Source: an uncultured Eubacteriales bacterium
Lineage (GTDB): Bacteria > Bacillota > Clostridia > Oscillospirales > CAG-272
Assembly: GCA_934446065.1 (NCBI GenBank)
Contig: CAKSDP010000022.1
Span: forward strand, 1 to 32,174
Direction: 5' to 3'
Length of the DNA: 32,174 nucleotides
Shown here piece after piece: positions 15,667-23,400 of the stretch. The notes beneath the pieces are model-generated. The model was not told where the DNA came from, did not search any database, and saw only the letters and a list, made by a program, of their open reading frames with translations. Made by a program: the position numbers and the translations under genes. Each line of letters begins with the position of its first letter. The stretch's first letter is position 1.

Positions 15667-16335
15667 CTATTCCGGATGATCCTTCAAACGCTCGTCGCGG
15701 TCTCCGTAGATCGTGTAGTCGCATTTGTCGCCGTTCGCACAGGTGGTCGTGCGGACGAGCTTTGCGTGTATGCACTCCATCGCTTCATAATCGGGATTGC
15801 ACAGCGCCGGCATGACCTCAAGCAGTCCGTGCTTCTTCGCGAATTCCGCCGTCGGGCATTCCGTGAATTCGTAGTAGATCGGCTCGCCTTTTTCAAAGGG
15901 AGCGAGATTCATTTTGAAATCTCCCCATTTGTCGCACTGCCTTTTTGCATTGCAGAACGCTTTGTACAGAAGCCTTTTCAGAAAAGGCTTGTTGCAGTCT
16001 GCAAATTTCATCTTGCGAAAAGCGCCGAGGAACAGATTGCCCTCCATTTCCTCGATTTCCGCGAGATTTGTGACGTCCCCGCAAACGACATAGTACGCCA
16101 TAAGTGCAATGCAGTCGTATGTTCCGCCTGCACCGTTGTAGAAGTTCTTCTTGCCGCCGAGATCGGTGCGCCAGTCGGAGAGATACTCGACATACTTCAT
16201 CTGCACCGCTTCCCACACATCCTCGCGTCTGTCCTCGGGATAATGCAGGGCGATCTTTTTGCATATCTCGGATTTGCATTGCTTTGTGTACAGTACATGA
16301 CAGGTCCGGTCAAATTTCAGCTTGCTGTCTTTCAT
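15667..16335 (-). CDS. L-2-amino-thiazoline-4-carboxylic acid hydrolase-like protein
   Basis: Protein of 222 aa of the ATC hydrolase family (PF14196), named after an enzyme that opens a thiazoline ring on the way to cysteine. Most members have not been tested and are found as regulator- or operon-associated proteins in Clostridia. Family features are the central GDFKMNLAPFEKGEPIYYEFTECPTAEFAKKHGL segment and the C-terminal L-V-R-T-T-T-C-A-N-G-D-K-C-D motif. The ATG has GGAGGAG 7 nt upstream. It ends in TAG, so TAG is a working stop codon in this genome. It is the first gene of the operon, driven by the promoter at 16427-16455. The exact reaction is inferred only at family level. Confidence 0.75.
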   Translation of the reverse strand: MKDSKLKFDRTCHVLYTKQCKSEICKKIALHYPEDRREDVWEAVQMKYVEYLSDWRTDLGGKKNFYNGAGGTYDCIALMAYYVVCGDVTNLAEIEEMEGNLFLGAFRKMKFADCNKPFLKRLLYKAFCNAKRQCDKWGDFKMNLAPFEKGEPIYYEFTECPTAEFAKKHGLLEVMPALCNPDYEAMECIHAKLVRTTTCANGDKCDYTIYGDRDERLKDHPE

Positions 16336-16401
16336 ACATTTCTCCTCCGAGTGATAGTTCTTGCGTCAGCGGCATTTGTCGTCAGAATATACCGCGTCAC
16401 G

Positions 16402-16417
16402 GTTAGCTCTCGCTAAC
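16402..16417 (-). promoter_or_regulatory. Perfect inverted repeat, likely repressor operator
   Basis: GTTAGC-TCTC-GCTAAC, six perfect pairs each side. It covers about +3 to +18 of the predicted transcript, a classic repressor position, and looks like a TetR-type operator. No regulator gene is adjacent. Confidence 0.65.
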
Positions 16418-16426
16418 TTCAACGCT

Positions 16427-16455
16427 ATTGTAGCACAGGAATCAGAGATTATCAA
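16427..16455 (-). promoter_or_regulatory. Promoter of the ATC-hydrolase/hydrolase/methyltransferase operon
   Basis: Minus strand TTGATA (16450-16455), 17-nt spacer ending in TGTGC, TACAAT (16427-16432). Confidence 0.82.
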
Positions 16456-16503
16456 TAGAAAATAATAATTTTTGCGCGACGGAAATGTTTTTGTCGTTAG
16501 TGA

Positions 16504-16538
16504 GAAAGCGAAAACGGGAAGCCGCGGCGGCTCCCCGT
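16504..16538 (-). terminator. Terminator of the P-type ATPase unit
   Basis: Eleven-pair stem (16514-16538, one G-T pair) with a 3-nt loop. On the minus strand it is followed by TTTTCGCTTT. Confidence 0.8.
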
Positions 16539-16587
16539 ATGTGTGATGTTCTATTGTGCCGAAATCAAGCAGCGTCTGCGGTAGTGC

Positions 16588-18462
16588 TCATTTCTTCTTC
16601 CATTTCAGCAGAAGTGCGGAGTTTACGATAACGAGTACGGAACCCGCGTTGTGCACCAGCGCCCCGATGACGGGGTCGATCTGCCCGATTATCGCAAGCG
16701 CTATCGCGACAAAATTGAGCGTCATCGAAAAAGTCATGTTGAGTTTTATTGTTGTCATCATCCGTTTTGCGAGCGCGATAAGGTGCGGCAGCTCCTTTAT
16801 CTCATCATCAACAAGTGCAATATCCGCTGCGTCAACGGCAATGTCGCTGCCGGCTTTGCCCATCGCAATGCCCACATCGGCACGCTTGAGCGCCGGTGCG
16901 TCGTTTATTCCGTCGCCGATCATGCATACCGGAAGCCCGCGCTCCTGATAACTGCCGATCTGCGTCAGCTTGTCCTCAGGCAGACAGTTCGCGCGGACTT
17001 CGGTGATCCCGAGCTTTCCGGCGATCGTTTTTGCCGCGTTCTCGTGGTCGCCGGTGAGAAGTACCGGCGTAACACCGAGACGGTCGAGTGCTCCGATCAT
17101 GACGGCGCCGTCGCCGCGCAGTGTGTCGGAGAGGGCAGTGTAACCCGCGAATTCGCCGTCCACGGCAACATATGTGACGGTGCAGCCCTGCTCCGTGTAG
17201 TGCTCAATATCGGGAGTGTGTACTATGGCGATCCCCTTTTCCCTCAGAAGCTCCGCGTTGCCCGCAAGGATTCTTTTTCCGTCAATATTTGCTGCGACTC
17301 CGCGCCCGGGGATCATCTGAAAATCCTCGGCGAGTGACAGCTCCGCCTTTCCGTCTTTCTTGTAACACCGAACAATGGCTCTGCCGAGCGGGTGCTCCGA
17401 CAGTTGCTCCGCCGAGGCTGTCAGACGGTATATTTCGTCGTCGGAGACGGAATTTGTGACAGATGCGGCGGAGACGACTTCGGGCGTACCGTATGTCAGG
17501 GTTCCGGTCTTGTCAAACGCGACAATCTTCGCCTTTGCAAGACGTTCAAGTGCATCTCCCTCGCGAACGAGAAAGCCGTGCTTTGTCGCGTTACCTATGG
17601 CTGCCATGATCGCGGTCGGCGTTGCGAGCACAAGTGCGCACGGGCAGAAAACTACAAGTATCGTGACCGCACGGATGATCTGCCCCGTGATGATCCACGT
17701 GAGAGCGGCAGCGGCAAGCGCAATAATTACGACCCATGTTGCAAATCTGTCCGCAAACCCGACGATCTTCGCCTTTCCGGCGTCATCCGACTGCACGAGC
17801 CGTATCATCCGCTGTATCGAGCTGTCCTCCCCGACCTTCGTCGCCTCCATTTCAAACGCGCCGAACTGGTTGACCGTGCCGCTCGATACGGAGTCGCCGA
17901 CAGTCTTGTCGACGGGAAGCGATTCGCCCGTCATGACCGCTTGGTTTATGGATGTCTGTCCTGAGACGATCACCCCGTCAACGGGAACGCTCTCGCCAGG
18001 CAGAACGCGTATCAGATCACCGACGCAAACACGCTCTGCGGGGATCGTCTCCTCTTTGCCGCCGCGAATTATGCGCGCAGTCTGCGGTGTCAGGTGAACG
18101 AGCTTTTCGATCCCCGCGCGTGCCCGCGCCACTGTCAGTTCTTCGAGCAGCGCACCGAGCTGCATAATGAACGCTACTTCTCCTGCGGCGAAATCCTCGC
18201 CGATGCAGACCGACGCAATAAGCGCCAACGATACGAGTACGTCCGCCTTGATGTCGAATGCAGTAATAAGCCCGATCACTGCCTAGAGAACGATCGGCAC
18301 GCCGCACAGAATGATCGCGATCCATGCCATATCAAAGGGAAACGGTGTGAACCCGAACAAGCTGCAAAGTACGGCAATTCCCGAGATCACAAGAAAAATT
18401 ATGTCTTTTTTGATTCCGCCGAGCTCCATCAGATGCTCAAGCTTTTCTATTGCAGACTTCAT
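16588..18462 (-). pseudogene. Heavy-metal P1B-type ATPase interrupted by in-frame TAG
   Basis: Metal-exporting P-type ATPase without an N-terminal metal-binding domain. The start is ATG 18462 (MKSAIEKLEH) with AAGGAGG 7 nt upstream. After 59 codons ending GVPIVL, an in-frame TAG (18283-18285) interrupts. The same frame then continues AVIGLITAFDIKADVLV through a complete pump: the TGESLPVDK loop, the CPCALVLATPTA metal site, DKTGTLT phosphorylation motif, SEHPLGRAI, and GDGINDAPALKRADVGIAMG. The last helix contains HNAGSVLVIVNS. Without the TAG this would be one protein of about 624 aa. The piece after the stop has only a GTG at 18279 with no ribosome binding site. The metal is uncertain; the Cu(I)-like CsoR nearby hints at copper, but the last-helix motif is not the classical copper one. 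Confidence 0.85.
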
Positions 18463-18473
18463 ACTATCCTCCT

Positions 18474-18491
18474 TATACCCCATGGGGTATA
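18474..18491 (-). promoter_or_regulatory. CsoR-type operator before the P-type ATPase
   Basis: Perfect 18-bp palindrome TATACCCCATGGGGTATA between the -10 box and the ribosome binding site. The core TACCCCATGGGGTA is shared exactly with the csoR promoter. Confidence 0.82.
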
Positions 18492-18496
18492 TTCAT

Positions 18497-18525
18497 ATTA
18501 TACATATAGGGGTATAGGTTATCAA
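18497..18525 (-). promoter_or_regulatory. Promoter of the P-type ATPase gene
   Basis: Minus strand TTGATA (18520-18525), 17-nt spacer, TATAAT (18497-18502). The spacer itself holds a second C4-containing half site (CTATACCCCTATA), so a repressor could contact both. Confidence 0.85.
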
Positions 18526-18539
18526 TAGAGAAATGCAAA

Positions 18540-18607
18540 AAACAAAATTAAAATAAGCTGTACGGAGCAGAGCCGAAAATCGTTCGTCTCTCACGTACAG
18601 CTTATTT
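18540..18607 (-). terminator. Terminator of csoR
   Basis: Perfect 14-bp outer stem AAATAAGCTGTACG/CGTACAGCTTATTT enclosing 29 nt with a small CGAAAATCG hairpin. It is followed on the minus strand by TAATTTTGTTTTTT. It separates csoR from the ATPase promoter. Confidence 0.75.
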
Positions 18608-18636
18608 GAAATATTGCAGAATTCCGATGACCGCCG

Positions 18637-18912
18637 TTACTGCATATTTGCGAAGCGTTCGACGGCTTTCGTGAAGCTCTCGATCGTTTTTTCGGCGTCG
18701 CCGTGTTCAATGCCGTCCTTGACGCAGTGCTTGATGTGCCCCTCAAGCACGACCTTTCCGCAGCCGTTGAGCGCCGATTTTGCCGCGTTTATCTGCGACA
18801 GCACTTCCTCGCACGGTATATCCTCATCTATCATGCGGTCGATCGCCTGTACCTGACCGATGATCTTCTTCAGTCGGCGGTGCAGATTCTCCGCATCCAT
18901 ACACTGCTTCAT
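18637..18912 (-). CDS. csoR: Metal-sensing repressor, CsoR/FrmR (DUF156) family
   Basis: Protein of 91 aa, an all-helical tetrameric repressor that leaves DNA when metal binds. The family core RRLKKIIGQVQAIDRMIDEDIPCEEVLSQI is clear. Candidate ligands are Cys34 (IPCEE), with His59 and Cys63 (EGHIKHC), matching the Cys-His-Cys Cu(I) triad spacing of CsoR; formaldehyde sensors keep a different set. It carries its own operator, so it is autoregulated, and the same operator precedes the adjacent ATPase. The ATG has AAGGAGG 7 nt upstream. The family is certain; copper is the best reading. Confidence 0.9.
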   Translation of the reverse strand: MKQCMDAENLHRRLKKIIGQVQAIDRMIDEDIPCEEVLSQINAAKSALNGCGKVVLEGHIKHCVKDGIEHGDAEKTIESFTKAVERFANMQ

Positions 18913-18925
18913 ATCGCGTCCTCCT

Positions 18926-18974
18926 TACCCCATGGGGTATCTGTATTTTACCACGACCGGGCGGGGATTGTCAA
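18926..18974 (-). promoter_or_regulatory. csoR promoter with overlapping CsoR operator
   Basis: Minus strand TTGACA (18969-18974), 18-nt spacer, TAAAAT (18945-18950), then the perfect palindrome TACCCCATGGGGTA (18926-18939) directly before AAGGAGG. Confidence 0.85.
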
Positions 18975-18989
18975 GCGCTTGTCTGTCTT

Positions 18990-20030
18990 TCAGACAGCCG
19001 ATACCCCGAACAGCGAGAGATACCAGCCGATGCCGACGGTCGTGATAACGAGGTAAGCCGCATAGATCGCAAGCATGAGAACACCCTGCCACCTGCTGAA
19101 TTTTCCGTGGATGACGGTGGGTACGAGTGCAATGAGCGATACAAGTATTGCTGCGGGGAAATCAAGGTATATGTTCTGCACGGATACCGGCAGCGACCCG
19201 CCGTAAACGAATGAACATACCGCAAGGATCAGCGTCGTGTCAATGACGTTCGCGCCGATCACGTTTCCGACGGACATACTCGACTGCCGTTTGACTATCG
19301 CCGTGACAGCTGTTACAAGCTCCGGCAGGGAAGTGCCGACTGCAACTATCGTGACACCTATGATCGCCTCGGACACGCCCCACGATGCAGCGATCTTGCT
19401 TGCGCTGTTCACGAGCAGTTGCGATCCGGCGACGATGCCCGCCGCACCGCCTACGACGCGGAGAATGTTGCAGGTGACCGATTTTTTGTTTATCTCGGGA
19501 CGTTCGTCTTGAGCTGCTGCACTCTCCCCCTTCGCGGAGCGGATGTTCTCAAAGATATACAGTCCGAAGATAAGGAGCAGCACAAACGCACCGATGAGCG
19601 AGAGCGACCCTCCAAGCGAAAATAGGAACAGGGTCGTTACCGCTGCGATAAGCAGGGCGGCTTTCGGCGCGAAATCCTTTCTCTTTACCGCGATCGGCAT
19701 AAACGTAACGCTTATCGCGAGGATCATCGCAGTGTTGCAGATTACCGAGCCGATCCCGTTTCCGATCGCCATGCCGACCTTGTCCTGCGAGGCGGCAATG
19801 CAGTTCGCCGCGCCCGACACAAGTATTCCGTGCCCCTCGATCGCGGCGATCGTGGAGACAATGACCTCCGGCAGCGTCGTCGCAATGCTGATGACGGTCG
19901 CGCCGATGATGAACTTCGGTATGCGCGTCACCTCCGCGACCCATACCGCACCGTCCACAAACCAGTCGCCGCCCTTTACGATCAGGACTACGCCTATAAT
20001 AAAGAAAACGTATACAAGAAATCCTTCCAT
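18990..20030 (-). CDS. CaCA-family cation exchanger (YrbG-like), Mn2+-riboswitch controlled
   Basis: Membrane cation/proton-or-sodium exchanger of the CaCA superfamily, 346 aa, with about ten helices in two inverted halves. The first alpha-repeat is GATVISIATTLPEVIVS, followed by GNGIGSVICNT. The second is IGVTIVAVGTSLPELVTA, followed by GNVIGANVIDTT. The paired Glu residues bind the cation. A short hydrophilic stretch (ENIRSAKGESAAAQDERPEINKK) links the halves. The family is usually annotated as Ca2+/Na+, but the yybP-ykoY riboswitch in its leader indicates manganese as the signal and probably the exported ion. The ATG has GGAGGG 6 nt upstream. The next gene, csoR, starts from its own promoter. 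Confidence 0.9.
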   Translation of the reverse strand: MEGFLVYVFFIIGVVLIVKGGDWFVDGAVWVAEVTRIPKFIIGATVISIATTLPEVIVSTIAAIEGHGILVSGAANCIAASQDKVGMAIGNGIGSVICNTAMILAISVTFMPIAVKRKDFAPKAALLIAAVTTLFLFSLGGSLSLIGAFVLLLIFGLYIFENIRSAKGESAAAQDERPEINKKSVTCNILRVVGGAAGIVAGSQLLVNSASKIAASWGVSEAIIGVTIVAVGTSLPELVTAVTAIVKRQSSMSVGNVIGANVIDTTLILAVCSFVYGGSLPVSVQNIYLDFPAAILVSLIALVPTVIHGKFSRWQGVLMLAIYAAYLVITTVGIGWYLSLFGVSAV

Positions 20031-20055
20031 ATTTCCCTCCGTCTGTCATCGGCAC

Positions 20056-20096
20056 AAAAAAAGTGTATGAAACGCAGTCCATACACAAAAGACTGC
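20056..20096 (-). terminator. Riboswitch terminator with competing antiterminator
   Basis: Terminator stem GTGTATG/CATACAC (20063-20069, 20080-20086), followed on the minus strand by T7. The antiterminator pairs GCAGTC (20091-20096) with GACTGC (20074-20079), trapping one terminator arm in its loop. The two forms exclude each other. Confidence 0.85.
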
Positions 20097-20119
20097 ACGC
20101 ACAATGACATTTATTGTAC

Positions 20120-20206
20120 ATGAGTCTCATTAATTAAGATATGCCAGGCAGTGACGCCAGTATGTTGACATATCGCGCCGTGCGGCGCCAATTACTCCCT
20201 CAACTC
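20120..20206 (-). promoter_or_regulatory. yybP-ykoY (Mn2+) riboswitch aptamer
   Basis: Minus-strand leader of the exchanger. Conserved yybP-ykoY elements appear in order: GGGAGTA near the 5' end, a GC-rich hairpin (GCGCC/GGCGC), the TCAACATAC segment, and GAGAC at the 3' end. P1 pairs TGAG with CTCA, and GATATG pairs with CATATC to form the second leg. The class senses Mn2+ and normally turns genes on. The expected start point from the promoter falls exactly at the aptamer 5' end. Confidence 0.83.
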
Positions 20207-20210
20207 TGTA

Positions 20211-20239
20211 ATTATAACATATTATTTCCCCGTTGTCAA
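20211..20239 (-). promoter_or_regulatory. Promoter of the exchanger leader
   Basis: Minus strand TTGACA (20234-20239), 17-nt spacer, TATAAT (20211-20216): perfect consensus boxes. Confidence 0.92.
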
Positions 20240-20320
20240 GCGCCGTGCGTCACCGTGTATTGTTCCCTTATTTTTACACATTAAGTGCCAAAATTCTCCG
20301 TATAAAATCCCTCGCTTCTA

Positions 20321-20349
20321 TTGCTTTTCAAATCATTATATGCTATACT
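20321..20349 (+). promoter_or_regulatory. Promoter of the large surface-protein gene
   Basis: TTGCTT (20321-20326), 17-nt spacer ending ATGC, TATACT (20344-20349). The leader to the start codon is about 125 nt. Confidence 0.75.
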
Positions 20350-20364
20350 ATATCTAAACGAACG

Positions 20365-20438
20365 GTCAGTTAAAACGGGCACCTGCGCCTCGAAACTGAC
20401 GCTCGTCTTTTGTGATTCTTAAACGGGAGCGCCCGTTT
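20365..20438 (+). promoter_or_regulatory. Structured leader with two competing hairpins
   Basis: An outer stem GTCAGTT/AACTGAC (20365-20400) encloses CGGGC/GCCTCG. A second hairpin AAACGGG-AGCG-CCCGTTT (20421-20438) follows. AAACGGGC at 20373-20380 is also fully complementary to GCCCGTTT at 20431-20438, so the two arrangements compete. No known riboswitch class is recognised. Confidence 0.5.
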
Positions 20439-20480
20439 CAAGATAAATACCGCTCACAGTTTCTGAACGGAGGTACGATG

Positions 20481-23400
20481 ATGAAAAAACGATTGCTCAG
20501 TTTGCTGCTCACACTGTGTATGGTGATGAGCCTTGTGCCGGTAACGGTACTTGCGGCAGAAGGCGATATTGACATCACCGAGGTCAATATCAACGGCGTA
20601 ACAGGTGAGCTGTGGTCTCACAGCGATGCGCCGTTTGCATCCGTCGATGACGGCGCGAATTATACTGTCGAAAGCCAAAATTGGTATTCGGATATTGCGG
20701 GGGAAATCAAGCCCGACAGCGCAGACCGCAAACCGAAAGCAGGCGAGGAATATACTTTTACCATTACACTTAAAGCCAACGACGGCTATGTCTTCCCGAT
20801 AAAGAGCGAAAGCCGCGTTTTTTATGACGGCTCTTTCAAGCTGAACGGGGCGGAGTATGATGCCGGCGCGGTCACGGTGTCGTCGGACGGAAAAACGCTT
20901 GTAGCCACCATGTTTATTTTAACGAAAGCCAAGGGTGTTGTCTTGCAGAATGCGAGCGTTACCAATGAGGCGGAGCTTATTTGGGCGCTGACAAACCCTG
21001 ACGTGAACGTTATTACGATGAAAAACGACATTGCGGTCAGCGCTACTCTGATCGTTGATCGCGCTGTCACACTGGATCTTTACGGCTATATGCTCGAGAT
21101 TTCCGGCAGCGGCAGCGTTATCAGGGTCGAAGACGGCGGTCACCTGACCTTGATGGACAGCGACCTTACATCTACATATTACTTCAATCCTGAAGCCGAT
21201 GGCCTTTGGAAGTGGGGAACCAGCGGCACAAAGACCGTCAACGGCGGCGTTATCTACGGTGGCACGGGCAGCAGAAACGGGGACGTAGTCTCCGGCAGCG
21301 GTGTGTATGTGGATGACGGCGGCACATTCACCATGACCGGCGGCAATATCGTGGGGTGTGCGGTCACGATAGAAAGAGTGCAGGCGCAGGGCGGCGGCGT
21401 GTACGTGGCTGAAAACGGCACGTTCACCATGACCGGCGGCAGCATTGCGGGCTGCACGGCGATAGCGGCTCAGTTGAGCGCATATGCTATGGGCGGAGGT
21501 ATCTGCAATGAGGGAACCACCACTCTGTCCGGCACGGCGGAGATCCGGGAATGCCGTATAACACATGCTGGTAATCTGATCGGCGGCGGCATCTATGACA
21601 GCGGAGTTCTCAATATCAGCGGCGATGTGAAGATCACCGGCTGTAGGGCTGAAGGTTTAGAAACGGAAGCCTTGTATACTAATATCGGCGGCACCATTGA
21701 CGGCGGCACATTTGACGGTTCGGTGTGGAGCCATAGCACGATTACCGGCGGCACCTTTAACGGCGAGGTGATCAACAGCAATACGATCACCGGCGGCACC
21801 TTTAAAGGCAAGGTGACCAACGGCGGTCCGATCAGCGGCGGTATGTTCTATGGCGGTATCACCGAGGGCGGTGTGATCCGCGGATGTACCGTGACCTACA
21901 AGAACGGCGACGCCGACTACGCTATGCAGGTTTTGCAGAGCAGCAGCGCAGCCACCCGACCCATCGCCCCCACCGGCAGCTCCGGTAAAACCTTCCTCGG
22001 CTGGTACAACGGCGAGGAAAAGTATGACTTTACTCAGCCGGTGACTAAAAATCTGACCCTCACCGCCAAGTGGGCGCAGGATCATATACACTGCATCTGC
22101 GGCGGTGCGAACGATGTCGGTGACCACTCCACCCATTCCGATATAACGTGGACGGCGTGGACCTCGACCGACTCGCTCCCGACTGCGGCGGGCAGCTATT
22201 ACCTTGTAAACGATGTCACACTGACGTATGATCTTGATACGAGCTTTGAATGGAAAGTAAAAGAGAACATCAACCTTTGTCTGAACGGTAAGACTGTCTC
22301 CACCAACGGCACATTCGCGAGTGTGGAAGGCTCCGCGATCTTTTCCTTGACCGACTGCACGGACGGCGGAAAGGTCTTCGGCGGATCGGACTATTTTGAA
22401 ATGGAATTCATCGGATTCAGAGGCAGACTGAATGCTATGCGCTGCAGCGGTGCCTCAACATTCAATCTGTTCGGCGGCGCGATCATAATGAACGAGGCGG
22501 CAAAGGCAGGAGATAACAAGCTGCTGAATTTGAATTCGGGCTGGGACCATCCCACATTCAATATTTACGGCGGAAGTCTCGGCGAGGCATCCCATATCGG
22601 TACGGATGACGAAGGCAGATACCTTTCCGCAGCCTCCAATACGACCTTCAATGCATACGGCGGCGCAATTTACGGACCTACGTATTTAGGCTTGCGCACC
22701 AAGTGCAATTTTGGAAATACCGCGTTTGCGAGGGATGTACGACACCAGAAATACTATTCACAGGATTTCTTGGGAACCGTCCCGACCAATTTCATCGGCG
22801 ACGCACAGATGGTTTGGGAGTATCGCCTGTACATACTCGTCGGCGACACGCGGATACATATCGACGACCGCAACAAGAACGACATCCTCGGCGACGGCAC
22901 CGGATCGCTGAAATACGAATTTGACGAAGACTCGCAGAAAAACAGCTCCGGAGTTTATGACGATGACTTCGGTCACGGTACGCTGACGTTTAACAACGCA
23001 ACGCTCGTCTACGATGCCGACGCCGATTGTAACGTGTTAGATCTCGGTCCGTTCTCGCTTGACATTGTTCTCATCGGCGAAAACGCCATAATCCCTGACG
23101 ACGGCGTTGGCAATAACAAAACGGCCATAGCGGGAAAGCGGCAGATGAAGATAGGCGGCAGCGGCAGCCTTGAGATCATCTCAAAGCGTGACAAGTGCAT
23201 AAGTATAGACTATGGAGTTGTTCTCGGAAATCCGGTCCTTATGATCCTGACAAGCGAAAACGCCGACGGTGCGGGCGCCGTGCTCACCGATGTGAGCGAC
23301 GGGGGCGCACTCAGCGCGGCGAAATACGTGAAAATCACGCCTCCTCACACGCACTGTGTCTGCGGCGGCACGACCGATGTCGGCGATCACACCACGCACG

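Noticed and set aside
15676..17964. Several plus-strand frames of 190-246 codons
   Set aside because: They are opposite the ATC-hydrolase-like and ATPase genes and lack recognisable domains.
18283..18285. TAG read as an amino acid genome-wide (recoding or pyrrolysine)
   Set aside because: The ATC-hydrolase-like gene (15667), the integrase (31628) and the truncated membrane gene end with TAG, so it is used as a normal stop; no pyrrolysine signal is evident.
20412..20480. Earlier start for the surface protein
   Set aside because: It would place charged residues before the signal peptide and lacks a ribosome binding site; the residues belong to the structured leader.
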